Source: Muribaculum gordoncarteri (GTDB lineage Bacteria; Bacteroidota; Bacteroidia; Bacteroidales; Muribaculaceae). Taken from it: a DNA stretch of 64,000 bases. A program made the position numbers and the translations under genes. The notes under the pieces are model-generated. The model was not told where the DNA came from. It made no database searches and saw only the letters and a program-made list of their open reading frames with translations. Positions 17,303 through 28,050 of this stretch are shown piece by piece. Location: contig NZ_CP039393.1 of NCBI RefSeq assembly GCF_004803695.1, forward strand, positions 1 to 64,000, given 5' to 3'. Position 1 is the first letter of the stretch; each line of letters begins with the position of its first letter.

Positions 17303-18280
17303 ATGACACGGATTAACCGCATATTGTCGCTGATTGCCGTTACGGTCGCATCGCTTGCCGTCACCGTCGACGCGCAGGTCGACATGATGATGACCAACTA
17401 TGTCGAAGCACTCAACTACTACAATGCCGCCGCCATAGGCACGAGCGACTACCTGCGCGTGAGGGTAGGCGGCCGTTGGGACCGTATAGGTACCGACCCG
17501 GCTCCCAAGTCGTTCATGCTCACAGGCGACATGCCGCTTCCCCTCCTCGGCAACAAGCTCGCGGCAGGAGTGGTGGCGCAGCGTGAAAGCATGGGGCTTT
17601 ACCGCAACATCACCGCAGGATTACAGTGCGGCTACAAGATAACGACCGGACGAAGCTCGAGCGTCACGCTCGCGGTTCAGGCCGGCATCATCGACAATGA
17701 GTTCCGGTGGTCGGAGAGGGAGCTTCCCGAAGGTGACGCCGCAAGTGACGAAGCCGGTGACATGCCGGTAGAAGACGAACGACATTCGGCTGTGGACCTG
17801 TCGCTTGGGGCGTTCTATAACTCGCGTCACTTCTGGGCGGGAGTGTCGGTGACGCATCTCACCCGGTCGCAGGTCACGCTCGATGTCGACGGCGACGGTG
17901 ACAACGCCGTCACGTTTAATGCCGGGCGCAAGTTTTATTTGATGGCCGGCGGCAATATTCCTATAAAAAACACGTTATTTGAGATACAGCCGTCAATGCT
18001 TCTGAGAGTCGACCGCGACCGCGTGACGGGCCAGCTGACGGCCCGTGTGCGTTACAACCGCTTCCTGTGGGCCGGCGTGGCATGGCGTCACGACGATGCC
18101 GTGGCACTGCTGCTCGGAGCTGAGTTCAGCAACATCTTCATCGGCTACAGTTACGACCGTGCCGTGGCCGATGTGTCACGCCGGGGACGGGGCAGTCACG
18201 AGGTGTGGGGCGGCTACAAGGTAAAGCTTGACTTCGGGCCGCGCAACCGATACGGGCATAAAAGCATACGCATAATGTAA
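17303..18280 (+). CDS. porP: Type IX secretion system outer-membrane protein PorP/SprF family
   Basis: A 325-residue protein with signal peptide (MTRINRILSLIAVTVASLAVTVDA) followed by QVDMMMTNYVEALNYYNAAAIG, the typical PorP opening, and a beta-barrel rich in alternating hydrophobic strands (for example VTLAVQAGII, FYLMAGGNIPI, VALLLGAEFSNIFIGYSYD). PorP/SprF proteins associate with the PorK/N (GldK/N) ring and help attach cargo in the outer membrane. It lies between porT and gldK with 3- and 10-base gaps, so it is part of the T9SS transcription unit. Slightly acidic insert at about residues 145-158 (EGDAASDEAGDMPVEDE) is unusual but within an expected surface loop. Confidence 0.88.
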   Translation: MTRINRILSLIAVTVASLAVTVDAQVDMMMTNYVEALNYYNAAAIGTSDYLRVRVGGRWDRIGTDPAPKSFMLTGDMPLPLLGNKLAAGVVAQRESMGLYRNITAGLQCGYKITTGRSSSVTLAVQAGIIDNEFRWSERELPEGDAASDEAGDMPVEDERHSAVDLSLGAFYNSRHFWAGVSVTHLTRSQVTLDVDGDGDNAVTFNAGRKFYLMAGGNIPIKNTLFEIQPSMLLRVDRDRVTGQLTARVRYNRFLWAGVAWRHDDAVALLLGAEFSNIFIGYSYDRAVADVSRRGRGSHEVWGGYKVKLDFGPRNRYGHKSIRIM

Positions 18281-18875
18281 TCATCACAATATGAAAGGAG
18301 TATCGACAAGATTATCAATCATTATAATAGCCTCGGCCATGGCGGTGTCATGTGCCGTGGGAGGGCATGGAAACTCCGGCGGCGAGGTTACCGGCGTGGG
18401 CGGCGTGTCGTGGAGCGAACTTACGCCCTATGGCATGGTGCTTGTCGACCGAGGGTCGATAATGGCAGGTCCGGCCGAAGCCGACAGCGCATGGAACCTG
18501 CGAGCCGACGCCCGCGGAGTGTCGGTCGACGGATTCTGGATGGATGAAACCGAAATCACCAATGCCAAGTACAAGCAGTTTGTCTACTGGGTGCGTGACT
18601 CCATAATCCGCGAGCGACTTGCCGACCCGGCCTATGGCGGCAACGACGAGTTTCGCATCGAGGAGGACCGTGACGGCAATCCCGTGGGGCCCTATCTCAA
18701 CTGGAGCAAGCCCATTCCGTGGCGTAACGCCGACGAGGACGAGCGGCGTGCCATCGAGAGCATGTACCGCGTGAATCCGGTGACGGGAGTGCATGAGCTC
18801 GACCCCGAGCAGCTCACCTACCGTTACGAGGTGTACAACTACACCGAGGCGGCCAAGCGAAAGAACCGCCTGAAC

Positions 18876-18884
18876 CCGGCACGG
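18876..18884 (+). repeat. Left 9-bp target-site duplication of IS copy 1
   Basis: CCGGCACGG, repeated exactly at 20268-20276 on the other side of the IS. Confidence 0.95.
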
Positions 18885-20267
18885 TTCTAGTGGTCGGAAG
18901 AGGTTTGTAACGATAGTATTTTGATTTTTAGATTATTGACCTCTGATTTCATTGATTTTACTTGAGCCTCAAGTCTTTTTATCGTTTCTGTCTGATATCT
19001 AATCAATTCTGTCATGATGGCCTGTTTGGCTATGCGTGGCCCCATATTATGGGCAATGGAATATATTTTAACCAGCAGGGCGACAATCAGGGTCATATAC
19101 AGCATTACCTGTATTCCGTGTACATTTGTTGATATAAAATGTGAAAAGCTCAGATCCTGTTTGAGAAATTTAAAGAATACCTCAATATCCCAGCGCCTTC
19201 GGTAATATTGGACAATTTCGATGGCATCTTTCTCAAAGTTATTGGTAATCAAGACCATCTCGTCATCATAGTGTCGGGCGTGGCGTCTGGTGTTTCGTGG
19301 AGATTCCGGACGCGGTGTCTTGAATCTAACCCGTATAATCCTGTAAAGGCATGAGGTATCCCATTTGTCGGATTGTTTGGCTCTGAGATAACCCTTGTCA
19401 TCCGCGGTCACTACCACTTCATTGTCTGCCAGCACAGAGTCTTCGGGCAACATCGTTTCTACGGGTTGTGTGCAGCGGTTTAGGTTGAGCCTCCCGACGA
19501 AGAAGGCCCGGTTCTGTTTTGTCAGTTTCGCGATACATTTGAAATCATCCACATCCTTCAAGCCTCTGTCAAAGACATATCCATTCGACATCCCCGCCCT
19601 TTTACGCAGACATTGTGCCACAGTCTTGCTTATCGGGGCATTGTCGGCAGAATATGTCCTTTCTGTAAAGACATTGGCCGCCACAACGTTGAGTCCGTTA
19701 TAAGCCATGGTGTACTTGAGTTGTCTCCGGTCTGAAGATGTATTTTTTGTCATGCCGGTAGAGAAACCCTCCACAAGTTTGTTTGAGGTCTCGGCGACCA
19801 TGGTGCTGTCAACGCGTATTATTTGCATGTCATCCAGTACAGCATCGGGTACATACTTAAGATATTTGGAGCATATCAGTGCATATGCCTCTTTGAAAAA
19901 ATCTATATTTATCCTGGTCAGCCGCTCGCTGAAAGATGAATGAACCACCACTGTGCGCTTGCTGTCAGAGGTGCCATTTGTGTCCGTCATCAGCGGGATG
20001 CCATTTTTTATCGATATAATCCTTTGACTGACCTGAGATGAAGACAGCATTGCAAATATGCAGTCGACCATCATGTCTACTCCACGTAATTTTTTTGCTT
20101 TGTAATCGACCTTTGTTTTGGCCGCTATCTCTGAGATTTTATCGTATGGGAGGTTTTTTATCACCCCGATGGCTGTTACATTATCTTTTGGGTGCTGTGT
20201 AGTCATATCTGTTTTTTTGATATAACAACCAGGCTCGACTTTTTGCTGTGTCTTCCGACCACTAGAA
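18885..20267 (-). mobile_element. IS4-family insertion sequence, copy 1 (in gldK)
   Basis: A 1,383-bp element bounded by TTCTAGTGGTCGGAAGA and its exact complement (17-bp inverted repeats) with 9-bp target duplications. It carries one transposase gene on the minus strand, opposite to gldK. A second copy of identical length lies at 26490-27872 in opposite orientation, differing in at least three codons. Confidence 0.95.
18887..20206 (-). CDS. IS4-family transposase, copy 1
   Basis: A 439-residue DDE transposase starting MTTQHPKDNVTAIGV; the longer upstream frame is gldK antisense and IS leader. A first acid lies in QIIRVDSTMVAET, a second in NGYVFDRGLKDVDDF and the C-terminal IS4 signature Y-(2)-R-(3)-E-(6)-K is exact in YRRRWDIEVFFKFLK. 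A C-terminal coiled coil follows (IKRLEAQVKSMKSEVNNLKIKI in pieces). The stop codon TAG is part of the right terminal inverted repeat, an economical feature. Relative to copy 2 it has Val for Asp in MMVDC, Val for Ala in NVFTER and Arg for Leu in QNRAFF; whether these affect activity is unknown. Confidence 0.93.
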   Translation of the reverse strand: MTTQHPKDNVTAIGVIKNLPYDKISEIAAKTKVDYKAKKLRGVDMMVDCIFAMLSSSQVSQRIISIKNGIPLMTDTNGTSDSKRTVVVHSSFSERLTRINIDFFKEAYALICSKYLKYVPDAVLDDMQIIRVDSTMVAETSNKLVEGFSTGMTKNTSSDRRQLKYTMAYNGLNVVAANVFTERTYSADNAPISKTVAQCLRKRAGMSNGYVFDRGLKDVDDFKCIAKLTKQNRAFFVGRLNLNRCTQPVETMLPEDSVLADNEVVVTADDKGYLRAKQSDKWDTSCLYRIIRVRFKTPRPESPRNTRRHARHYDDEMVLITNNFEKDAIEIVQYYRRRWDIEVFFKFLKQDLSFSHFISTNVHGIQVMLYMTLIVALLVKIYSIAHNMGPRIAKQAIMTELIRYQTETIKRLEAQVKSMKSEVNNLKIKILSLQTSSDH

Positions 20268-20276
20268 CCGGCACGG
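20268..20276 (+). repeat. Right 9-bp target-site duplication of IS copy 1
   Basis: CCGGCACGG, identical to 18876-18884; the gldK frame resumes directly after it. Confidence 0.95.
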
Positions 20277-21141
20277 CGCGAATACAACACCGACAAGCCG
20301 GTGCCCACGCGCGACCCGGTGATATCGAAGGACACGGCCTACATAAACGACGACGGCGAGATTGTGCGCGAAACCATAACCCGTGCGCTGACCGGCGACT
20401 ACGACTTCGTGAACACCTATATAGTAAATGTCTACCCCGACACCACCGCGTGGATCAACGACTTCGACAACTCGTTTAACGAGCCCTACGTGCGGCTCTA
20501 CTTCTCCCACGGCGGTTACAGCGACTATCCCGTGGTGGGAGTGAGCTGGGAGCAGGCTATGGCATTCAGCAACTGGCGCACCGACTTCCTGCGCAAGTCG
20601 CTCGGCAAGGATGGCATCCACATCGAGCCTTACCGCCTGCCCACCGAGGCCGAGTGGGAGTATGCGGCCCGAGCCGGAAAGAGCGAAAACAAATATCCCT
20701 GGGACGGTGACCTGCCGATGAGCGAGGACAAGGGGTGCTTCTATGCCAACTTCAAGCCCGGCGAAGGCAACTACACGCGCGACGGCCACATAATAACCTC
20801 CAAGGTGGGAACCTACGCCCCCAACGACTTCGGCCTATACGACATGGCCGGAAACGTGAGCGAGTGGACCTCGACCGCCTACAACGAGAGCGTGAGCCGC
20901 CTCACAAGCGATGTAAATCCCGAATACCGATATGACGCTGCCGTCGACGACCCCTACCGCATGAAGCGCAAGATAGTGCGCGGCGGCTCGTGGAAGGATG
21001 TGCAGCACAACGTGCGCAGCGACCTGCGCATGTGGGAGTACCAGAACGAGCAGCGCAGCTACATAGGATTCCGTAACGTGCGCACACGCATCGGATTTGC
21101 CAAGGGGCGCAACAAATAACTCTCAATAGACTACTGTGACA

Positions 21142-21897
21142 ATGGGAAAAATCAAGAGATACCGTAACCGCGTAGAGCGTTTCCTGTCAAGCGACCGCGG
21201 ACAGAGCTTTTTCAATTTCGCCTATTCGATAGGCGCCGCCATCGTGATATGGGGTGCGCTTTTCAAGATTCTCGACCTGCCCGGCGGCGACCTTCTTCTC
21301 ACCGTGGGCATGGGCACCGAGGTGATAATGTTCATCCTGACGGCTTTCGACCGTCCGCCGCGTGAATACCGGTGGGAGGATGTGTTTCCCGTTCTCGACT
21401 CGCACCGTGACGCCGACCGCCCGGTCATGACCGGTGCATCGGGTCTTGCAGTGGCTCCGGCGGCACCCCGCCAGGCATCGGGCGATGTGAATGACCATGT
21501 GGCACGCATAGCCGAGGCCGCCGACGCACTCGCCGGGGTGTCGGCCACGCTTATGGAGCAGTACAAGGCGGCGGGAAGCGACAGCGAGGAGATAAGCCGC
21601 GTGTCGGCCGACTACCTTGAGCAGATGCGCAGCCTCACCCGCAATATCGCCGGACTCAACGCCATCTACGAGCTGCAACTGAAGAATGCCGGGTCGCAGC
21701 TTGAAACGATCGACCGCGTCAACCGGGGCATGAACGATGTGCGTGACATGTATGAACATTCATCGGAGATGACGCGCCGCTACCGCGAGGAGGCCGAGAA
21801 GATGACCGAGCACATGCAGCAGCTCAACGCAATATACGAAAAGATGCTAACGGCCATGACCGCCAATCCGTTGTCGGCCGTGTCGTCCAACCGATAA
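21142..21897 (+). CDS. gldL: T9SS inner-membrane motor protein GldL
   Basis: A 251-residue protein with two N-terminal membrane helices (FFNFAYSIGAAIVIWGALFK, about residues 22-43, and LLLTVGMGTEVIMFILTAF, about 50-70) and a long cytoplasmic helical tail with coiled coils (about 115-245). GldL and GldM form the proton-driven inner-membrane motor that energises the T9SS. The usual glutamate in the second span (GTEVIMF) is present. The ATG at 21142 is preferred over the GTG two codons earlier. It follows gldK by 22 bases and precedes gldM by 9, so its expression probably depends on transcription through the interrupted gldK. Confidence 0.92.
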   Translation: MGKIKRYRNRVERFLSSDRGQSFFNFAYSIGAAIVIWGALFKILDLPGGDLLLTVGMGTEVIMFILTAFDRPPREYRWEDVFPVLDSHRDADRPVMTGASGLAVAPAAPRQASGDVNDHVARIAEAADALAGVSATLMEQYKAAGSDSEEISRVSADYLEQMRSLTRNIAGLNAIYELQLKNAGSQLETIDRVNRGMNDVRDMYEHSSEMTRRYREEAEKMTEHMQQLNAIYEKMLTAMTANPLSAVSSNR

Positions 21898-21906
21898 AGA
21901 CTTACG

Positions 21907-23475
21907 ATGGGAAGTAACAATACACGCAATCTGTCGCCGCGTCAGAAGATGATAAACCTGATGTATATCGTCCTGACGGCCATGCTTGCCCTGAGCGTGT
22001 CGAGCGATGTGCTCGACGGTTTCGGTCAGGTCGATGAGGGGTTGTCGCGCTCCAACGCGAATGTGGAGTCGCGCAACACCGCGCTTCTCGACCGGCTTGA
22101 GGCTGTAGCGTCGCAGAATCCCGAGAAGGGGGGAGCATGGCGCGACAAGGCGGTGGAGATACACTCGATGACCGGCAGCCTATATGCGCTCATCGACACG
22201 CTGAAACTCGCCATTGCGGTGGAGGCCGACGGAGAGGATGCCGACCCGGGCAATCTGCGTCACCCCGAAAACCGCGAAGCCTCGTCGGTGGTGATGGTGA
22301 CTGCGCCTGATGCCCGCGGCGAAGAGCTACGCAAGGCCATCGAGCGTTATCGCGAGCAGGTGACGGCGCTTGTGCCCGACCCGGTGAAGCGTGACAACCT
22401 GCAACGCGCACTGTCGACCGACCCCATGCTGCGTGACGGCGCACTCGCCAAGCGGCCGTGGGAGGAGGCACTGTTCCTGTCAAAACCGGCCGTGGCTTCG
22501 GTGACCATGCTCACCAAGTTGCAGAACGACCTGCTCTATGCCGAGGGCGAGGTGCTGGGCGCACTTCTTGCCAATGTCGATGCCGGCGATGTGAGAGTCA
22601 ACGAGCTGAGAGCCTTTGTGATACCGTCGTCGCGCAACGTGATGCGCGGAGCGAGCTACCGGGCCGACATTGTGCTTGCCGCAGTCGACACGACACAGCG
22701 CCCGAGGGTCTATATCGACGGCCGCCGCCTCGACAACGACCGCGGAGTGCTCGAAATCGACGCTTCGGCTACGGGAGCGTTCAGCTACTCGGGCTACATC
22801 GAGCTGCCACACCACGACGGCACTGTTACGCGTCACGACTTCGAGTCGACTTACAATGTGATCGAGCCCGGCGCTACTGTGTCGGCCAAGATGATGAACG
22901 TGCTGTATGCCGGAATCGACAATCCGCTTGGAATCTCGGTGCTGGGCGTGCCTCAGTCGTCGGTGAGCGCGACAATGACCAACGGCTCACTCGTGCGCCG
23001 CGGCGACGAGTGGATTGCCCGCCCCGACCGCATAGGCGAACAGGCGGTGGTGACGGTGGCCGCCGACATCGACGGCAGCCGCCGTCAGGTGGCCTCGACC
23101 GGCTTCATGGTGCGCCGTCTGCCCGATCCCGCTCCCTATATGACGATCACCGATCAGGCGGGCAACAAGGTGCGCTATCGCGGTTCCAAGCCCATTGCCA
23201 AGTCGCAGCTCATGCAGGCTCAGGGGGTTGAGGCGGCAATCGACGACAATCTGCTCGATGTCAACTACCGGGTTCTCGGGTTTGAAACGTTGTTTTTCGA
23301 CTCGATGGGAAATGCGATGCCCGAACTGTCGGACGGCCCCCGGTTCTCGTCGCGACAGCGCGAGGCGTTCAGGCGCTTGTCGCGCGGTAAGCGATTCTTC
23401 ATCTCGCGTGTACGCGCTGTGGGTCCCGACGGCGTGGAACGTGACATCTCGCCCATGGAAGTTATTGTAAATTAG
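21907..23475 (+). CDS. gldM: T9SS inner-membrane/periplasmic protein GldM
   Basis: A 522-residue protein with a short cytoplasmic N-terminus (NLSPRQKMINLMYIVLTAML), a single membrane helix (about residues 17-36) and a large periplasmic region made of a helical first domain and beta domains (ATVSAKMMNVLYAGIDNPLGISVLGV is the conserved D2/D3 boundary pattern, given here as two adjoining pieces NVLYAGIDNPLGISV). GldM partners GldL as the rotary/energising part of the T9SS and reaches the GldK-GldN ring. Length and layout are normal. Tight spacing to gldL (9 bases) and gldN (22 bases). Confidence 0.93.
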   Translation: MGSNNTRNLSPRQKMINLMYIVLTAMLALSVSSDVLDGFGQVDEGLSRSNANVESRNTALLDRLEAVASQNPEKGGAWRDKAVEIHSMTGSLYALIDTLKLAIAVEADGEDADPGNLRHPENREASSVVMVTAPDARGEELRKAIERYREQVTALVPDPVKRDNLQRALSTDPMLRDGALAKRPWEEALFLSKPAVASVTMLTKLQNDLLYAEGEVLGALLANVDAGDVRVNELRAFVIPSSRNVMRGASYRADIVLAAVDTTQRPRVYIDGRRLDNDRGVLEIDASATGAFSYSGYIELPHHDGTVTRHDFESTYNVIEPGATVSAKMMNVLYAGIDNPLGISVLGVPQSSVSATMTNGSLVRRGDEWIARPDRIGEQAVVTVAADIDGSRRQVASTGFMVRRLPDPAPYMTITDQAGNKVRYRGSKPIAKSQLMQAQGVEAAIDDNLLDVNYRVLGFETLFFDSMGNAMPELSDGPRFSSRQREAFRRLSRGKRFFISRVRAVGPDGVERDISPMEVIVN

Positions 23476-23497
23476 AATAATCAGGAGAAAATAAATT

Positions 23498-24574
23498 ATG
23501 AATGTCATGACTTCGATATATCGCTACGCGCTGGCGCTGTGCATGGTCGCTGCCGCCGGTGCTCTGTCGGCTCAGAATGCATCGACCTCCTCGGGCGTGA
23601 GGCGCGTAGGGGGCGACGACAAGCGCCCAGCCTCGCAGGCTCAGGTGAGCGACCGCATGCAGATGCGACAGGCCGCCGACTCGCGCGTTCCCGACGATGA
23701 CGCGCAGTGGATGAAGGTGGTGTATCGTTCGCTCGACCTCGCCAAGGTGCCCAATGCGTCGCTCTACTATCCGCAGGAGGTGGTTGACGGACAGGAGAAT
23801 CTGTTCCGCATCATCATGAACCGCTTTGCGTCGGGCGAGCTTACGGCCTACGAGTATCTCGACGGGCGGGAGATGTTTACCGAGCAGTATCGGGTCAACC
23901 CTGTCGATGTGCTTGAGCGTTTCCACGTGCCTTACACCGAGGCTGGAAGCGGAGCGCGTCGCCGTTATGTGGTCGAAGAGAGCGATGTGCCCTGCAACGA
24001 GGTGCTGAGCTACTACATAATAGAGCGATGGGAGCTCGACCGCTCCACGACGCGCATGACAACGACGGTGCAGGCGCTGTGTCCGGTGCTTCACCGTGCC
24101 GGCGACTTCGGCGGCGAGGATGTGCGCTATCCCATGTTCTGGATAAAGATGGATGACCTGCGCCCCTATCTGCTGTCGACAACGACATTTGTCGACGACG
24201 ACAACAACGCATCGCGCTACACCTACGACGACTTCTTCGCCCTGTCGCTCTATGACGGCGAAATCTACAAGACGCGCAACCTGCGCAACCTGTCGATGAT
24301 GCAGATGTATCCCGACCCCGACGACCGCCGTCGCGCCCAGGACAGCATCCAGCACAGGCTTGAAACGTTTGACGACATGATGTGGGTGCCTACTCGCGAG
24401 GAGGTGCAGGCACGTGGCGGCGCAGAGTCGGCCGACTCGGTTGCCGTGGGCGAGTACCGCAAGGAGGCCAAGCCGGCGTCACATTCGCGCAAACCGGCCA
24501 AGGTGAAGGCTCCAAAGAAGCCCAAGTCGTCGGCCGACAGCGGAGCGAAGCGCTCGGTGCGTCGCCGCCGTTGA
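23498..24574 (+). CDS. gldN: T9SS periplasmic ring protein GldN
   Basis: A 358-residue secreted protein: signal peptide to about residue 26 (ALCMVAAAGALSAQ), a low-complexity linker, then the GldN/PorN domain (WMKVVYRSLDLAKVPNASLY, NLFRIIMNRFASGELTAYEYLDG, then VLCPVLHRAGDFGGEDV-like segment FWIKMDDLRPYL) to about residue 290. The C-terminal 60 residues are basic and Ala/Lys/Pro-rich (KPAKVKAPKKPKSS) and probably unstructured. GldN (PorN) binds GldK and GldM. With gldK broken, ring assembly should fail. It is the last gene of the T9SS cluster; no strong terminator separates it from pckA, which has its own promoter. Confidence 0.9.
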   Translation: MNVMTSIYRYALALCMVAAAGALSAQNASTSSGVRRVGGDDKRPASQAQVSDRMQMRQAADSRVPDDDAQWMKVVYRSLDLAKVPNASLYYPQEVVDGQENLFRIIMNRFASGELTAYEYLDGREMFTEQYRVNPVDVLERFHVPYTEAGSGARRRYVVEESDVPCNEVLSYYIIERWELDRSTTRMTTTVQALCPVLHRAGDFGGEDVRYPMFWIKMDDLRPYLLSTTTFVDDDNNASRYTYDDFFALSLYDGEIYKTRNLRNLSMMQMYPDPDDRRRAQDSIQHRLETFDDMMWVPTREEVQARGGAESADSVAVGEYRKEAKPASHSRKPAKVKAPKKPKSSADSGAKRSVRRRR

Positions 24575-24651
24575 AAAAATACCTTAATATGCGCTTGTAA
24601 TCGGGAGGGAAGCATTAAAAAAATGTAATACGGAAAAATTTCTTTATTTAA

Positions 24652-24684
24652 TTGTCACCGTTATCAAAAAAGTGACTATCTTTG
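24652..24684 (+). promoter_or_regulatory. pckA promoter
   Basis: TTG (24652-24654), 22-base spacer, TATCTTTG (24677-24684), giving an AT-rich 5' leader of about 65 bases before the pckA ATG. The spacer is a base or two longer than usual. Confidence 0.6.
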
Positions 24685-24757
24685 TAGGCGATTTAGAGTA
24701 CATAGCCCATAACTAAGTATATACATCTAATAAACTCAATTAAATAAAGTCTACAAA

Positions 24758-26365
<1,608 letters not shown>

Positions 26366-26414
26366 TTCATGCAAGTAGTGACTGACTAACTTTCACGACT
26401 ATAAAATTTTCCCC

Positions 26415-26450
26415 GGAAGGTGGACGCCCACGCGCCCACCTCCTTTTTTT
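26415..26450 (+). terminator. pckA rho-independent terminator
   Basis: GGAAGGTGG-ACGC, CCAC loop, GCG-CCCACCTCC, followed by seven Ts (26444-26450). About 50 bases past the pckA stop. Confidence 0.85.
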
Positions 26451-26480
26451 GCGCCTGCCGTCCAATGGTGGGGGTGCAAC

Positions 26481-26489
26481 CCGCAAGGG
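26481..26489 (+). repeat. Left 9-bp target-site duplication of IS copy 2
   Basis: CCGCAAGGG, repeated exactly at 27873-27881. Confidence 0.95.
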
Positions 26490-27872
26490 TTCTAGTGGTC
26501 GGAAGACACAGCAAAAAGTCGAGCCTGGTTGTTATATCAAAAAAACAGATATGACTACACAGCACCCAAAAGATAATGTAACAGCCATCGGGGTGATAAA
26601 AAACCTCCCATACGATAAAATCTCAGAGATAGCGGCCAAAACAAAGGTCGATTACAAAGCAAAAAAATTACGTGGAGTAGACATGATGGACGACTGCATA
26701 TTTGCAATGCTGTCTTCATCTCAGGTCAGTCAAAGGATTATATCGATAAAAAATGGCATCCCGCTGATGACGGACACAAATGGCACCTCTGACAGCAAGC
26801 GCACAGTGGTGGTTCATTCATCTTTCAGCGAGCGGCTGACCAGGATAAATATAGATTTTTTCAAAGAGGCATATGCACTGATATGCTCCAAATATCTTAA
26901 GTATGTACCCGATGCTGTACTGGATGACATGCAAATAATACGCGTTGACAGCACCATGGTCGCCGAGACCTCAAACAAACTTGTGGAGGGTTTCTCTACC
27001 GGCATGACAAAAAATACATCTTCAGACCGGAGACAACTCAAGTACACCATGGCTTATAACGGACTCAACGTTGTGGCGGCCAATGCCTTTACAGAAAGGA
27101 CATATTCTGCCGACAATGCCCCGATAAGCAAGACTGTGGCACAATGTCTGCGTAAAAGGGCGGGGATGTCGAATGGATATGTCTTTGACAGAGGCTTGAA
27201 GGATGTGGATGATTTCAAATGTATCGCGAAACTGACAAAACAGAACCTGGCCTTCTTCGTAGGGAGGCTCAACCTAAACCGCTGCACACAACCCGTAGAA
27301 ACGATGTTGCCCGAAGACTCTGTGCTGGCAGACAATGAAGTGGTAGTGACCGCGGATGACAAGGGTTATCTCAGAGCCAAACAATCCGACAAATGGGATA
27401 CCTCATGCCTTTACAGGATTATACGGGTTAGATTCAAGACACCGCGTCCGGAATCTCCACGAAACACCAGACGCCACGCCCGACACTATGATGACGAGAT
27501 GGTCTTGATTACCAATAACTTTGAGAAAGATGCCATCGAAATTGTCCAATATTACCGAAGGCGCTGGGATATTGAGGTATTCTTTAAATTTCTCAAACAG
27601 GATCTGAGCTTTTCACATTTTATATCAACAAATGTACACGGAATACAGGTAATGCTGTATATGACCCTGATTGTCGCCCTGCTGGTTAAAATATATTCCA
27701 TTGCCCATAATATGGGGCCACGCATAGCCAAACAGGCCATCATGACAGAATTGATTAGATATCAGACAGAAACGATAAAAAGACTTGAGGCTCAAGTAAA
27801 ATCAATGAAATCAGAGGTCAATAATCTAAAAATCAAAATACTATCGTTACAAACCTCTTCCGACCACTAGAA
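26490..27872 (+). mobile_element. IS4-family insertion sequence, copy 2
   Basis: 1,383 bp, same 17-bp terminal inverted repeats as copy 1 and its own perfect 9-bp target duplication. It sits in the intergenic space after the pckA terminator. Orientation is opposite to copy 1, so the pair flanks gldK 3' part, gldL, gldM, gldN and pckA as inverted repeats. Confidence 0.95.
26551..27870 (+). CDS. IS4-family transposase, copy 2
   Basis: A 439-residue transposase nearly identical to copy 1 (three amino-acid differences: Asp in MMDDC, Ala in NAFTER, Leu in QNLAFF). The same DDE segments and Y-(2)-R-(3)-E-(6)-K signature are intact. The start ATG at 26551 is chosen because the upstream extension runs through the terminal repeat and host sequence. 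The stop TAG lies inside the right terminal repeat. Confidence 0.93.
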   Translation: MTTQHPKDNVTAIGVIKNLPYDKISEIAAKTKVDYKAKKLRGVDMMDDCIFAMLSSSQVSQRIISIKNGIPLMTDTNGTSDSKRTVVVHSSFSERLTRINIDFFKEAYALICSKYLKYVPDAVLDDMQIIRVDSTMVAETSNKLVEGFSTGMTKNTSSDRRQLKYTMAYNGLNVVAANAFTERTYSADNAPISKTVAQCLRKRAGMSNGYVFDRGLKDVDDFKCIAKLTKQNLAFFVGRLNLNRCTQPVETMLPEDSVLADNEVVVTADDKGYLRAKQSDKWDTSCLYRIIRVRFKTPRPESPRNTRRHARHYDDEMVLITNNFEKDAIEIVQYYRRRWDIEVFFKFLKQDLSFSHFISTNVHGIQVMLYMTLIVALLVKIYSIAHNMGPRIAKQAIMTELIRYQTETIKRLEAQVKSMKSEVNNLKIKILSLQTSSDH

Positions 27873-27881
27873 CCGCAAGGG
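27873..27881 (+). repeat. Right 9-bp target-site duplication of IS copy 2
   Basis: CCGCAAGGG, identical to 26481-26489. Confidence 0.95.
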
Positions 27882-27903
27882 GTTGTGGAGGGTTGGGGTC
27901 ACG

Positions 27904-27945
27904 GCTTGTCCGCGGGTAGGGCTTTCGCCCAACCCGCGGACAAGC
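27904..27945. terminator. Very stable hairpin between IS copy 2 and the GH30 gene
   Basis: GCTTGTCCGCGGGT (27904-27917) and its exact complement (27932-27945) form a 14-bp stem with an inner GGGC/GCCC stem around TTTC. A further small palindrome ATATGCC-TATC-GGCATAT follows. It lies beyond the 3' end of the leftward GH30 gene and could end that transcript; no clear U-tract, so it may also be a dispersed intergenic repeat. Confidence 0.5.
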
Positions 27946-28050
27946 ACATGATATGCCTATCGGCATATACCATCTGGCCACGCCCCGCATGCTGTGGATG
28001 GGTCTGTTTGGGTGTATATGATTGCATATACGCGGCGCGGCCGGCGGCGG

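Larger units (their letters stand above)
18291..21119 (+). pseudogene. gldK: gldK, T9SS lipoprotein gene split by an IS4-family insertion
   Basis: Removing the IS (18885-20267) and one copy of the 9-bp duplication leaves 1,437 bases, an intact 478-residue GldK. It has a lipoprotein signal with Cys21 (AMAVSC), and a formylglycine-generating-enzyme-like fold: GMVLVDRGSIMAG, DGFWMDETEITNAKYKQFV in the 5' part and VGVSWEQAMAFSNWRT, RLPTEAEWEYAARAG, DMAGNVSEWTSTAY, RGGSWKD in the 3' part. GldK (PorK) forms the periplasmic ring of the T9SS with GldN. As sequenced, the 5' frame ends at TAG 18888-18890 inside the IS after ...NPARF (199 residues) and the 3' part (20277-21119) lacks a natural start. 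The disruption should also be polar on gldL-gldM-gldN unless the IS or an internal site restarts transcription. Confidence 0.93.
26475..27883 (+). repeat. 17-nt dispersed repeat used as IS target (interrupted)
   Basis: Without the IS and one target copy, the flanks read TGCAACCCGCAAGGGGT, a sequence also present, inverted, at 36401-36417. Its CAACCC/GGGGTTG ends can form a small hairpin. Two copies in 64 kb suggest a dispersed intergenic repeat. Confidence 0.5.
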
